The notes: generated by a model from the letters alone, not told the origin. DNA of 64,000 nucleotides from Microtetraspora malaysiensis (GCF_001528665.1 NZ_BBYJ01000031.1:34416-98415), one strand, 5' to 3'. Counted from the stretch's first letter, positions 18,575 to 28,228 are shown. Made by a program: numbers and translations.

Positions 18575-19309
18575 TCATGCCGCGAGCGCATCCGGCACCG
18601 TCTCGACCGGCCAGGGCACGTCGCCCGTTTCCCGCCCCTCCATGGCGCTGGAGGACGGGCGCTCGTCCGCACGTTCCGCGGCCTCGCCCGCAGCGGCATC
18701 GCCGGAAGACGCGGACGCCTCCGCCGGATGAGTGCCCCGCCTCTCCGACGGCTGGGCGTCCCCTCCCTCGGCCGGGCGAACGGGCTGGCTCTCCCGGGCC
18801 GCCCGCTGCTCCGCCGGGCGCGGGTCCCGTCTCCCGTCCGGGAGTGCGTCCCGCTCGTCCGCGTGGGGCACGGGCCTCAGCTCCCACTCGCGGGTGGCGT
18901 CGTCCATGCCCTGCCGGTCCTCACCGCTGGGCGTGCCCGCGAAGGACCGGACCGGCTTCTCGAAGCTCGCGATGCCCCACTTCAGGTCGTGGCCGAGCGA
19001 GCTGGCCTCGACCTCGGCCAGGAACCTCTGCTCGCCCTGCCGGTCCTGGAACTGCTTGATCCGGAGCCTGCCGTACACGACCAGCGGGTGGCCCTTGCGG
19101 ACCGACTGGGCGACGTTGTCGGCGAGCGCCCGGTAGCAGCGGATCGTGTAGTACGTCGTGTCCTGAGTGGTCCACGTCTGGGACTGCCGATCGAGCACCC
19201 TGCGGTTGACCGCGAGCCGCAGGCTCGTCGCGCGCGAGCCGTCGGGGAACTGATACTGCCGGGGGTCGGCGGTGACGTTGCCGCTCAACGTGACGTAGAC
19301 GTCGCTCAT
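18575..19309 (-). CDS. ssb: Single-stranded DNA-binding protein, paralogue with long tail
   Basis: 244 residues. The OB fold is residues 1-110 (MSDVYVTLSGNVTADPRQYQ, then TTYYTIRCYRALADNVAQSV). The remaining 130 residues are Glu/Arg/Pro-rich and disordered. The C-terminus ends VPWPVETVPDALAA and lacks the acidic DDDIPF tip that recruits repair proteins. This is more like the accessory actinobacterial SsbB class than the essential SSB beside rpsF/rpsR. The SD GGGGAGGACTCC precedes the ATG. It follows the dynamin-like gene pair by 115 bp. Confidence 0.88.
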   Translation of the reverse strand: MSDVYVTLSGNVTADPRQYQFPDGSRATSLRLAVNRRVLDRQSQTWTTQDTTYYTIRCYRALADNVAQSVRKGHPLVVYGRLRIKQFQDRQGEQRFLAEVEASSLGHDLKWGIASFEKPVRSFAGTPSGEDRQGMDDATREWELRPVPHADERDALPDGRRDPRPAEQRAARESQPVRPAEGGDAQPSERRGTHPAEASASSGDAAAGEAAERADERPSSSAMEGRETGDVPWPVETVPDALAA

Positions 19310-19424
19310 GGAGTCCTCCCCAGGTCCGGACCCTCGCCGGACACCGGGGCCGACTCTGCCCGCTCCCCCGCCGGGGGTTCTCCCCCGAATCCGGTTCTGT
19401 GGAAAACCCGGCGCCTGGGGACGG

Positions 19425-21056
19425 TTACTTCCGGGACGCGGCGGCCACGGCTGCGAAGTACTCGTTGTAGCGCCGCAGCTCGCCCTCGACCGGCGCGACC
19501 ACCATCTCCTCCGCCACCGCGGCCACCCGGCGACGCATGCCCCTCTCCAGGCGCTCCCGTTCCTTCGCCGCGCCGAGAACGACGAAGTTCCTGCTCGCCA
19601 TGCCGGACAGGAGGCCCAGGCCCAGAACGCCGACGATCAGCAACCCGAGCCACGGCAGCAGGCCGACGTCACCGAGGATCTCCATCGGCGCCGCGCCCAC
19701 CTTCAGCACGCCGTACGCGAGGATCGAGCCGGCCCAGGCGACCCCCGCCACGAACAGCACGACGAGAAGGTACTGCCAGATCCTGAGCAGCCACCACCAG
19801 CCGGGGACCCGGTCCAGTGGCGGGGCGACCTGGGACAGCTCGTCGGAGAGCGTCGCGGGCAACTCGCCGGACCTCGACCGCGCCGCGTCGCGCACGCCCG
19901 CCTGCCAGACCTCCGGCATCCCCTGGGTGACACCGTCGGCCAGTGCCTGCACGGCGTTGTCCACCTCCGCCGGCTGGGCGCTGACGGCGCTGCCCACGAG
20001 GGCGCGGATCTCGTCCTTCACATCGCCGAGCCGCAGGCTGCTCAGCGGGTCGGGCCGCAGCCGGGCCGCCCACCGCGCGTACGGCCAGCCGACCCAGTCC
20101 ACGGAGCGTACGCCGTACACGTTCTCCATGGCCTCGCCGACCGCGGAGACGCCGACGGCGTCGCACAGGGCGTCGGTCAGCCCCTCGCGGCGCGCGCCGT
20201 CCACGGCCGGCTCGACGTGCGAGACGTCGGCGACGTCCTTGGTGAGGGGGCTCATCAGCCGGTCGAGGTCCGCCTCCAGCCTCTGGAAGGCCGCGCGGCG
20301 CCGGACCACCGACTCCGCGAGCACCGCCTTGAGGTCGTCGACGCCTTCGCCGGTGACCGCGGAGGTCACGACCACCTGCGGGCCGTCCACGCCCTCCTTG
20401 GAGAGCAGCTCTCTCAGGTCGGCCACGCAGATCTCGCGGTCCTCCGGGGACAACCGGTCCGCGTGGTTGAGCACGAAGACCGTCACGGCGTCGTGCCCCG
20501 CCAGCTCGGTGACGTAGCGCCGGTGCACGGAGGCGTCCGCGTACTTCTGCGGGTCGAGCACCCACACCACGAGGTCGGAGACCTTGATCAGCCGGTCGGC
20601 CTCGGTGTCGGTGAGCGCCCGGATCGAGTCGTGGTCGGGCAGGTCGAGCAGGATGAGCCCGTGAAGCCGACTCTCCCCCTTGTCCAGCGCGCTGGCCCGG
20701 GCGAAGCGGTGCCGCCACTGGATCTGCAGCCAGTCGAGGAGCGGCCCGGCGCCGTCCAGGCCCCAGACGCAGGCGTGGGTGCGGGCGGTGGTCGGCCTGC
20801 GCACCCCGATGGGCGAGAGTTCGAGGCCGGAGATGGCGTTGAACAGGGACGACTTTCCGCTGCCCGTGCCTCCGGCCAGCGCGACCACCGTGTGGTCCGG
20901 GGACAGCCTGAGCCGGTCCCCGGCGCGGACGAGCAACTGGGCGGCCTCGGTGAGCGTCGCCTGGTCGGCCCGGCCCGCGCCCAGCTCGACGAGCCGCGTG
21001 AGGGCGGCGAACCTGGCCCCGAGGCCGTACTGGACGTCGGTGGTGCTGGCAGTCAT
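19425..21056 (-). CDS. Membrane-anchored dynamin-like GTPase
   Basis: 543 residues. The P-loop is GGTGSGKSS (about 62-70), the G3 is LLDLPDHDS and the G4-like motif is NHAD. Two adjacent membrane segments near residues 415-470 (LLRIWQYLLVVLFVAGVAWA and LLPWLGLLIVGVLGLGLLSG) are followed by a short charged tail. Its start overlaps the stop of the upstream GTPase (ATGA). Tandem GTPases of this kind in actinobacteria resemble DynA/DynB, which stabilise FtsZ rings at sporulation septa in Streptomyces. That role is inference here. Confidence 0.85.
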   Translation of the reverse strand: MTASTTDVQYGLGARFAALTRLVELGAGRADQATLTEAAQLLVRAGDRLRLSPDHTVVALAGGTGSGKSSLFNAISGLELSPIGVRRPTTARTHACVWGLDGAGPLLDWLQIQWRHRFARASALDKGESRLHGLILLDLPDHDSIRALTDTEADRLIKVSDLVVWVLDPQKYADASVHRRYVTELAGHDAVTVFVLNHADRLSPEDREICVADLRELLSKEGVDGPQVVVTSAVTGEGVDDLKAVLAESVVRRRAAFQRLEADLDRLMSPLTKDVADVSHVEPAVDGARREGLTDALCDAVGVSAVGEAMENVYGVRSVDWVGWPYARWAARLRPDPLSSLRLGDVKDEIRALVGSAVSAQPAEVDNAVQALADGVTQGMPEVWQAGVRDAARSRSGELPATLSDELSQVAPPLDRVPGWWWLLRIWQYLLVVLFVAGVAWAGSILAYGVLKVGAAPMEILGDVGLLPWLGLLIVGVLGLGLLSGMASRNFVVLGAAKERERLERGMRRRVAAVAEEMVVAPVEGELRRYNEYFAAVAAASRK

Positions 21057-24000
21057 CGTGCGACCTCAAGGTTGTACGTCGCCTGGTACAGGCGGGTGGC
21101 TGCTGCCTCGTCCGGGATCCCGGCGCCGTCGAGCGTGTCCACGTAGCGCAGGGTCTCCTCGTCGAAGACCATGCCGATGCGGGCGCGCAGATCGCTCCGG
21201 GCCTTGGCGCTGATGTTCCGCAGCGGCTCGGCGCCGAGGAGCGCGCGCAGCAGGCGTTGCGGCAGCGCGCCCGCGCCCCGGCCGGACGAGACGTCCGTGG
21301 CGCCGTAACCGAGCAGGCCCACCGTGAAGATCAGGGCGAGCGACTCCACATCGAAGGAGACAAACCGAGCCACCGAGCGCTTGGTCACGCCCTCGGTCCT
21401 GATCAGCTCGGTGACGTGGTCCTGCCAGGCGCCGATGGCGCGCGCGGTGCGCTGCGCGACCTCGCCGGACGAGCGGCCGAGGCCGGGTGTGGCGGCGAGC
21501 CGGTCACCCGCGCCCGCCCGCTGCCGCCAGCGCGCGACGACCTCCTCCGCGGCCCGCTCGGCGGCGGAGTTGATCATATTTTCCAGGGCGCTCCTGATCG
21601 CCGTCCTGAGCGCGCGGGCGCGTTCCGGCCCCTGCTGACCCCCCTTGCCGCCCCGCCGGAGCTGGAGAGTGCGGATCAGGTCGCCGGAGCCGGCGAAGTC
21701 CTGCCAGCGGGCCAGCACCTCTCCGCGCAGCAGCGAGCCGTTCCTGGTGGCCTCGTCGATGTCGGCCAGCGCGCCCATGTACGCGGCGTCCACGTCGGAG
21801 CGCAGGTCCGCGCGCAGCGCCACCTGCGTCTCCAGATGCCTGGCCAGCGCGGGCACCCGGTTCCTGAAGCTGTCCAGGACGCCGTTCAGGGTCGTCCGTA
21901 CGGCGGCGGCGCGCCGCTCGTCGTCCACGGAGAGGTGGGCCAGCCACATCCGCAGCTCGGAGACCTCCTTGTCGGGAAGCCGCCCTTCGGTGACCGCCGT
22001 CTCCTTGATCACGAAACGCTCGGCGTCGGCCAGGCCGTACTCGTCGAGCATCCGGCCGAAGTGCTTCACGATGACGTCGCGGGACTTCTCCGGCACCCGG
22101 GACAGCACGATGACCAGCCGCGCGCCGCGTTCCTTGGCCAGCCGCAGCAGGTTCCACGAGGGCGCGTCGGCGTACCGGGAGGCGGTGGTCACGAACACCC
22201 ACAGGTCGGCCGCGTCGAGCATCCGATGGGCGATCTCGTGGTGTTCCTCCACGACCGAGTCGATGTCCGGGGTGTCGAGCAGCGCCACGCCCGGCGGGAG
22301 GCGCTCGGTGGTGGACAGCACGACGCTGTCCGCGCCTACGCCCTCGACGGGCCGCTCAAGCCGGGTCAGCCCGCCGAGCAGGTCTCCCTCGGCGAACCAT
22401 TCGTGGTCGTCGGGGTGGCACACCAGCACGGGCGTCCCCGTCGTGGGGCGGCGCACGCCCGTCATGCTCACCCGCTGCGCGGCGAGCGTGTTGACCAGGG
22501 TGGACTTGCCCGCCCCGGTCGAGCCCGCGACGACGATCAGCGCGGGTGCGGTGCTCATGTGCACGCGCGGGATGACGTAGTCCTCAAGCTGGGCCAGCAC
22601 GGCGGCCTGCGCCTTGCGGGCCTCCTCCGCGCCCGGGATGTCCAGGCCGAAGTGCAGGTCCTCGACGGCCAGGCGGAGCTGGTCCAGCGCCTCGGTCAGC
22701 GCGGCGGAGACGGGTTCCGGCAGCGGCACCGCGCGCACCCGGGCGACGGGGTCCTCGTCAGCCTCTACGACTTCTTCTTCGGCCGCTGCCTCTTCAGGCT
22801 CTTCGACCCGCTCAACCCCGTCGGCCTCGTCGTCCGGGCCGCCGGTCGCGTCCTCCGCGTGCTCGGCGTCGCCCGTCCTGACCTCGGCGCCGTGAGGCAT
22901 GCCCTCGGCGGCGCGGAGCCCGACCTCGGCGTCCTCGCTATCCGCCGCGTCGCCGCTCTCGCCCGTGATGGCGCTCGCGTCGCCGGTCTCGTCCGAGCGC
23001 CACGCCTCGTAGGCGAAAACACCCTCGCCGTCGGCCGCGTGTCCGAACGCGGCGGACTCGGCGTCACCGGAGTCGTCCGGCCGAGGCTCGGATGTCGAGC
23101 CGTCCTCGATCTGTCCCGCCCCGTCGGGCCACTCGATCGCTCCGGATCGCCCGGCCTCCTCGGCGTCACCGGAGTCGTCCGGCCGAGGCTCGGATGTCGA
23201 GCCGTCCTCGATCTGTCCCGCCCCGTCGGGCCACTCGATCGCTCCGGATCGCCCGGCCTCCTCGGCTTCCCCGTCGTCCGCCGCGCCCGGGGCGTCCTCG
23301 ATCTGCGCGGGATGCCCGTCGCTCTGGAGCGCGTCGATGTCGCGAACGGCCTCGGGGGTGTCCGCGATCTCGCCGACGTGCCCGCCGTCGCCGGTCACGT
23401 CCAGGACGTTCTCGCCGTCCCCGACGGCGAGAACGTCCGGCACACCGGCGTCGTACGGCTCGGCGGGGCCGATGAACACGGTGGTGGAGTCACCGGAGGC
23501 GACGTCACCGTCGGACGCGGTGGCGGAGCGGTCGGCGGCGGTCTCGTCCCCCGCCTCCTCGGCGTGATGCCAGGGCGACGGCGCGCCCGCGGAGGGCGTA
23601 TCCGAACCGTCTTCCTGACTGTCCGCCGCGTCGGAGCGATCTGCCCGGTCCGCCGTTCCGTCGTGGACGGGGGGCGCCGCGCGGTCATCTGACGTGGCGC
23701 TCTCGCCGTACGTCCGGTTGTCGTGGGCGGGCGTGCCGGACGTGTCCGGCGCCGCAACGGGGTCGAGGTCGCCGCCCGTCCGGGGCCGCGTGGTCGCGCT
23801 GAAAGCGTCCCAGCCCGAGAGCCCGTCCGCGACGGCGGCGAATCCGGCGCTGACCACATCGGCCAGGTCGGGCTGCCCGGTCGTTTCCGGCGCTTCGGCG
23901 CCCTCGCGGGCGGCGTCGGCGGCGGGTCGCGGCGCGAAGGCGTCCCAGTCGCCCGTCCTCTCCGAACCCGTACGGGCGTCACTCGGAGGCGTCGCGGCGT

Positions 24001-24820
24001 CGCGGGAGGCGCGTGCCGGGGTGTCCCAGACCGAGGTCCGGTCGGCGGCGGTGTCCGTCGTGGGGGCGTCCCACACGGATGTCACCTCCGGCGCGCTCTC
24101 GGGCGCGCTCTCCGTCGCCGCGGCGTCACGGGCCGGCCGATCCCAGATGGATGTCCCCTCCGCCGGAGTTCGGCGAGGGAGGGCCGCGTCGTCACGAGCG
24201 GGCGGGTCCCAGACGGACGTCTCCTCCGCCGGTCCCGGCGTCACGTCGTGCTGGGGCGCGTCCCACGCCGGTTCGCGGTGTGCCGATCGACCGCGTACGA
24301 GAGGCTCGTCGATGTCGGGCCGGGCGGCGCGGGGCGGCTCGCCCGCTCCCGGCGCGCCGGAGGCGCCGCTCAGCGGGGACGGGCGCCTCGGCTGCTGCGT
24401 GGCGAACGCGTCCCAGCCCGGCGTCGCCCACGCCGTACGGTCACCGATGCGCGGGCGGGCCGGGCGGTCGGGGGCACCGGTCGTGTCGGGCGTGCGCGCG
24501 TCTCGCTCGGCGAAGGCGTCCCAGTGGTCGTCGTCGGTGCCGGAGTCCGTCGCCCCGTGGGAGGGACGCACCGTGAAACCGTCCCAGCTGTCGCCCCTGT
24601 CCCAGTCGGAACGTGCGGGATCGCTCTGGGCCGGGTGGTCGCCGTTCCCCGATCCGGAGTCGGCCGGGCCGCCGTCCTGGATGGGACGGAAGGCGACCGT
24701 CTGCTCTCCCGGTGTCTCCGGGTGCTCGCCGGTGTGATCGATGGCCTGCTCCTCGTTCTCCGCGTGGCCGGACCGGTCGACGGACCCGTCGTCGGGCGTC
24801 TTCCAGGCAGGCGGCTTCAC
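21053..24820 (-). CDS. Large dynamin-like GTPase with disordered repeat-rich N-terminus
   Basis: 1255 residues from a GTG at 24820 that overlaps the stop of the siroheme synthase gene (GTGA). A longer frame upstream is its shadow. Residues 1 to about 700 are Asp/Glu/Ser/Pro-rich and disordered. They carry about ten Trp-Asp motifs (WDAF, WDGF, WDAP, WDPP, WDRP, WDTP) and one exact 34-residue tandem duplication (23057-23260). The C-terminal 500 residues are a GTPase: the P-loop is GSTGAGKST, the G3 DTPDIDS, and SRVPEKS follows. One hydrophobic segment (LALIFTVGLLGYG) lies near the end. It is probably the partner of the downstream GTPase in membrane or septum remodelling. Confidence 0.82.
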   Translation of the reverse strand: MKPPAWKTPDDGSVDRSGHAENEEQAIDHTGEHPETPGEQTVAFRPIQDGGPADSGSGNGDHPAQSDPARSDWDRGDSWDGFTVRPSHGATDSGTDDDHWDAFAERDARTPDTTGAPDRPARPRIGDRTAWATPGWDAFATQQPRRPSPLSGASGAPGAGEPPRAARPDIDEPLVRGRSAHREPAWDAPQHDVTPGPAEETSVWDPPARDDAALPRRTPAEGTSIWDRPARDAAATESAPESAPEVTSVWDAPTTDTAADRTSVWDTPARASRDAATPPSDARTGSERTGDWDAFAPRPAADAAREGAEAPETTGQPDLADVVSAGFAAVADGLSGWDAFSATTRPRTGGDLDPVAAPDTSGTPAHDNRTYGESATSDDRAAPPVHDGTADRADRSDAADSQEDGSDTPSAGAPSPWHHAEEAGDETAADRSATASDGDVASGDSTTVFIGPAEPYDAGVPDVLAVGDGENVLDVTGDGGHVGEIADTPEAVRDIDALQSDGHPAQIEDAPGAADDGEAEEAGRSGAIEWPDGAGQIEDGSTSEPRPDDSGDAEEAGRSGAIEWPDGAGQIEDGSTSEPRPDDSGDAESAAFGHAADGEGVFAYEAWRSDETGDASAITGESGDAADSEDAEVGLRAAEGMPHGAEVRTGDAEHAEDATGGPDDEADGVERVEEPEEAAAEEEVVEADEDPVARVRAVPLPEPVSAALTEALDQLRLAVEDLHFGLDIPGAEEARKAQAAVLAQLEDYVIPRVHMSTAPALIVVAGSTGAGKSTLVNTLAAQRVSMTGVRRPTTGTPVLVCHPDDHEWFAEGDLLGGLTRLERPVEGVGADSVVLSTTERLPPGVALLDTPDIDSVVEEHHEIAHRMLDAADLWVFVTTASRYADAPSWNLLRLAKERGARLVIVLSRVPEKSRDVIVKHFGRMLDEYGLADAERFVIKETAVTEGRLPDKEVSELRMWLAHLSVDDERRAAAVRTTLNGVLDSFRNRVPALARHLETQVALRADLRSDVDAAYMGALADIDEATRNGSLLRGEVLARWQDFAGSGDLIRTLQLRRGGKGGQQGPERARALRTAIRSALENMINSAAERAAEEVVARWRQRAGAGDRLAATPGLGRSSGEVAQRTARAIGAWQDHVTELIRTEGVTKRSVARFVSFDVESLALIFTVGLLGYGATDVSSGRGAGALPQRLLRALLGAEPLRNISAKARSDLRARIGMVFDEETLRYVDTLDGAGIPDEAAATRLYQATYNLEVAR
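23057..23260. repeat. Perfect 102-bp tandem duplication inside the GTPase gene
   Basis: Copy 1 is 23057-23158 and copy 2 is 23159-23260. The two are identical by eye, and homology continues for 7 more bases. The unit is 34 codons, so the frame is kept, giving two copies of a block containing SGAIEWPDGAGQIEDG. Confidence 0.9.
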
Positions 24821-26049
24821 GAGATCCGCCCCGCTCGCACCATTTCGATCTCCTGGCCGACTCTGACGACGTCGCCGACGATCACGATCGCCGGTGGCCG
24901 CACCCCGGTCGCGGTCACGCGCTCCGCCACCGTGGAGAGCGTGGCGGCGAGTGCTCGTTGGGTGGGAAGAGTACCGTCCTGCACCACCATCACGGGAGTT
25001 TCCGGCGAACGTCCGTACCGTACGAGCGCGTCGGCGATCTCCGCGACCCGTTCGACGCCCATCAGCAGGACGAGCGTTCCCTTCGACCGCGCGAGCCCCG
25101 GCCAGTCGACCGTCGACTTCGGATCGTCCGGCGCCACGTGTACGGAGATCACGTGGAACTCCTGGCTGACCCCCCGGTGGGTGACCGGCACTCCGGCCGC
25201 GGCCGGGACGGCCACCGCGCTGGTGACGCCCGGCACGACCGTCACCGGGATGCCGGCGCGGGCGCAGGCGATCATCTCCTCGCCGCCGCGTCCGAAGACG
25301 AACGGGTCGCCGCCCTTGAGCCGGACGACGAACTTGCCCTGCCTGGCGTGCTCGACCAGCAGCTCGTTGATCCGCTCCTGCGCCAGCTGACGGCCGTACG
25401 GGATCTTGGCGGCGTCGATGAGCTCGACGTCGGGCGGCAGCTCGTCGAGGAGGGCGCGCGGGGCGAGCCGGTCGGCCACGACGACGTCCGCCTGGGCAAG
25501 GAGCTGACGTCCCCGGACGGTGATCAGCCCGGCGTCGCCCGGCCCGCCGCCGACGAGGGCGACACCGACGGGTTTGCCGCGGTGGCGGCGCGCGTCCACG
25601 CTGCCGTCGCGGAGCGCGTTGACGACCTCGTCGCGGATGCCCGCGGCCCGGCGCGGGTCGCCGCCCGCCGTGATGGCGACGCCGATCTCCCCGACCCGGC
25701 CGCTCGCGGGCGTCCAGGCGGCGGACGCCTCCTTGTCGTCGGCGCGTACGCACCAGATGCGCTTGGCCTCGGCCTCGGCGGCGATCGCCGCGTTCACCTC
25801 GCGCCGGTCGGTGCAGGCGTGCACCAGCCACGCGCCGTCGCAGTCCCCCACCTGGTACGACCGGCGCTCCCAGGTAACGCGACCGTCGGCGATCAGGTCG
25901 TCGAGGGCGGGGGTGGCGCTGGGCGAGACGAGGACGACCGAGGCCCCGGCGTCGAGCAGGGCGGGGATCCTCCGCTGCGCGACGCGGCCGCCGCCCACGA
26001 CCAGGACCCGCCGCCCATCGAGGCGAAGGCCGAGCAGGTAGGGCGCCAT
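24817..26049 (-). CDS. cysG: Siroheme synthase: precorrin-2 dehydrogenase fused to uroporphyrinogen-III methyltransferase
   Basis: 410 residues. The N-terminal NAD-binding half (VLVVGGGRVAQRRIPALLDAG) is a CysG-B/Met8-like dehydrogenase. The C-terminal half is a SUMT, with VALVGGGPGDAGLITVRG, VVVADRLAP and VVRLKGGDPFVFGRGGEE. It makes precorrin-2 and sirohydrochlorin for siroheme (sulfite/nitrite reductase) and cobalamin. The separate chelatase gene 2 kb away would complete siroheme. Its stop overlaps the start of the large GTPase. No cobalamin riboswitch is seen upstream. Confidence 0.94.
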   Translation of the reverse strand: MAPYLLGLRLDGRRVLVVGGGRVAQRRIPALLDAGASVVLVSPSATPALDDLIADGRVTWERRSYQVGDCDGAWLVHACTDRREVNAAIAAEAEAKRIWCVRADDKEASAAWTPASGRVGEIGVAITAGGDPRRAAGIRDEVVNALRDGSVDARRHRGKPVGVALVGGGPGDAGLITVRGRQLLAQADVVVADRLAPRALLDELPPDVELIDAAKIPYGRQLAQERINELLVEHARQGKFVVRLKGGDPFVFGRGGEEMIACARAGIPVTVVPGVTSAVAVPAAAGVPVTHRGVSQEFHVISVHVAPDDPKSTVDWPGLARSKGTLVLLMGVERVAEIADALVRYGRSPETPVMVVQDGTLPTQRALAATLSTVAERVTATGVRPPAIVIVGDVVRVGQEIEMVRAGRIS

Positions 26050-26196
26050 GACCCCTATCTCCCTAATGCGTCAAGCGTGCTGTGCTAGGAGGCAAATTTA
26101 CCGGTTGGCCGGTGACCGGCGGCTCAGCGGATCAGGCTCCGTCGGGCGGCGGGCTCCCCCGTGCCGTTCGCCCGACAGATCCTAGAGCAGGGCGGG

Positions 26197-27285
26197 TCAC
26201 CGCTCCTTGTCGGTCACGCCGGCGGAGTCGAAGGTGGCGACCTCGTGCATCACCCGTACGGCCGCGCTGACCAGCGGGTGGGCGAGCAGGCCGCCGGTGC
26301 CCTCGCCGAGGCGGAGTTCGAGGTCGACGAGCGGCCGCAGACCGAGGTGGTCGAGGGTCGCGGCGTGGCCGGGCTCGGCCGATCGGTGCCCGGCGACGCA
26401 ATAGGCGGCGGCGGCGGGGGCAAGGGCGACGGCCGCGAGGGCGGCGGAGCCGGCGATCACGCCGTCGAGGATGACCGGCACGCGCGCCGCGGCGGCGGCG
26501 AGGATGAACCCGGCGATCGCGGCGTGTTCCAACCCCCCGACGGAGGCGAGGGCGCGCAGCGCGTCGTCGCGCCGCTCCGGCGCGAAGCCGTCGGCCTCCC
26601 GCAGCCGGTTGACCTCCAGCGCCCGGCGCACGACGTCGATCTTGTGCTGGTGGGTGACGTCGTCGATGCCGGTGCCGCGCCCGGTCACCTCCGCCGCCTC
26701 GCGCCCGGTGTACGCGCAGATGAGCGCGGCGGAGGCGGTGGTGTTGGCGATGCCCATGTCCCCGGTGATGAGACAGCGGGCGCCGTCCTCGATCAGCTCG
26801 CGGGCCGTCTCGACGCCCACCGCGAGCGCGGCGGCGGCCTGGCCGGCGGTCATGGCGGGACCGAGGGACAGGTCGGCCGTGCCGTACGCGACCTTGCGGG
26901 CGCGCAGGCCGGGCGCGGCGGGCAGGTCGGCGGCGACGCCCACGTCGACCACGGTCACCGAGGCCCCGGCCGAGGCGGCGAAGGCGTTGGCCACGGCCCC
27001 GCCGGCCAGGAAGTTGGCCACCATCTGGGTGGTCACCTCCTGCGGCCACGGCGAGACACCCTGGGCGTGGACGCCGTGGTCGGCGGCGAAGATCGCGAGC
27101 GCGGCGGGCGCCGGCATCGGTGGCGGGCAGACGCCCGCCACCCCGGCGAGCCGTACGGCGACGTCTTCGAGCGCGCCGAGGGCGCCGCGCGGCTTGGTGA
27201 GCCGGTCCTGGTGCTCTCGTGCCCGCGCCATCGCGTTGCGGTCGGCCGGGCGGATCGCCGAGATCGTCTCATCAAGCGGGGTCAA
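26197..27285 (-). CDS. cobT: Nicotinate-nucleotide-dimethylbenzimidazole phosphoribosyltransferase
   Basis: 362 residues. TKPRGALGALEDVAVRLAG, DHGVHAQGVSPWPQEVT and CLITGDMGIANTTASAAL match CobT, and the C-terminal LGEGTGGLLAHPLV carries the catalytic Glu. It activates the lower ligand (DMB) for cobalamin assembly. It follows the chelatase gene by 16 bp in the same direction, so the two form one unit. cobD lies 22 kb away. Confidence 0.96.
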   Translation of the reverse strand: MTPLDETISAIRPADRNAMARAREHQDRLTKPRGALGALEDVAVRLAGVAGVCPPPMPAPAALAIFAADHGVHAQGVSPWPQEVTTQMVANFLAGGAVANAFAASAGASVTVVDVGVAADLPAAPGLRARKVAYGTADLSLGPAMTAGQAAAALAVGVETARELIEDGARCLITGDMGIANTTASAALICAYTGREAAEVTGRGTGIDDVTHQHKIDVVRRALEVNRLREADGFAPERRDDALRALASVGGLEHAAIAGFILAAAAARVPVILDGVIAGSAALAAVALAPAAAAYCVAGHRSAEPGHAATLDHLGLRPLVDLELRLGEGTGGLLAHPLVSAAVRVMHEVATFDSAGVTDKER

Positions 27286-27301
27286 CGCGTGTTCTCCAAT
27301 G

Positions 27302-28201
27302 TCAGACGGGGGTGGGGATCTCCGGCTCGGGCTCGTCCCTGGCCATGCGCTCGACGGCCAGGGCCTCGGTGAACCGGCGGCGTGCCGTCCACACGCCCGG
27401 GTCGGCGGCGCCGGCCAGCGCCTCCTCGTACCGGTCGATGACGACGTCGGCGAGGCCCTCGCAGTCGCCGATGACCTCGGCGCAGCGGATGTCCAGGCCC
27501 TCGTGGTTCGCGCCGTACGCCAGGGCCTGGGCCCAGATGCGTTCGAGGACGCCGCCGGCGAACAGCAGGTACGGCAGGACGATCACGCGCTTGGCCCCGA
27601 GCCGGCGGCAGCGCTCCAGGCCGCCGGGGACGCCGGGCCGGTTGTGCGACATGTACGCGGTCTCGACGGTCAGCATCTCGGGGGCGTGGGTCTCCCAGAA
27701 CAGCCGGGAGACGCGGTGGACCTCGGCGTTGACGGCGGGGTCGGCGGCGCCGTGGCCGACCAGGACGACGGCCGTCTCGGCGGGGGTGATGTCCTCGGGC
27801 ATCTCCTCGGTGACGAGGCGGGGCATGTCGGCCTGGGCGTCGGCGAGCCGCTCGGCGAGCAGTTCGAGGATGCGGTGGTCGGGGCCGAGCGGCCGGGCGA
27901 GGTCGAACTCCAGGGTGGGGTGACGCTCCTGCTCCAGCGCCATGGTGCCGGGGATGTCGCCGAGGGCCTCGCGGTCGCCGGTGAGGCTGAGCGGCAGCGC
28001 GATGAGGTGATGGTGGCCGTGCGCGATCAGCGAGGAGATGGAGTCGCGGAGCTGCGGCTTGGCCTTGGTGATGAAGCCTCCGCTGACCTCGGCGACGCGC
28101 TGGTCGAGTCGGCAGCGGAGCCGATGGACGAACCTGCCGAACTCGGCGACCCCCGTCTCATCGTGGGTACCGTGCCCGATGAGCAGCAGCGGCGGTTTCA
28201 T
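27302..28201 (-). CDS. Sirohydrochlorin chelatase (CbiX/SirB type)
   Basis: 299 residues with two CbiX-like halves. LLLIGHGTHDETGVAEF is the first half and VVLVGHGAADPAVNAEVHR the second, each carrying a metal-site His. It inserts cobalt or iron into sirohydrochlorin. Given the fused siroheme synthase and cobT next to it, either metal is possible. The length fits the long actinobacterial form. A small inverted repeat (28229-28243) lies in its leader. Confidence 0.92.
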   Translation of the reverse strand: MKPPLLLIGHGTHDETGVAEFGRFVHRLRCRLDQRVAEVSGGFITKAKPQLRDSISSLIAHGHHHLIALPLSLTGDREALGDIPGTMALEQERHPTLEFDLARPLGPDHRILELLAERLADAQADMPRLVTEEMPEDITPAETAVVLVGHGAADPAVNAEVHRVSRLFWETHAPEMLTVETAYMSHNRPGVPGGLERCRRLGAKRVIVLPYLLFAGGVLERIWAQALAYGANHEGLDIRCAEVIGDCEGLADVVIDRYEEALAGAADPGVWTARRRFTEALAVERMARDEPEPEIPTPV

Positions 28202-28228
28202 CTGCCTGATCTCCCATGCCTTGACCTG

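Noticed and set aside
24821..25831. N-terminal extension of the large GTPase to 1592 residues
   Set aside because: That part is antiparallel-frame shadow of the siroheme synthase gene. The GTGA overlap gives a better start.
26050..26196. Cobalamin riboswitch before the siroheme synthase gene
   Set aside because: No B12-box-like sequence or matching stems were found here, nor upstream of cobT or the chelatase gene.
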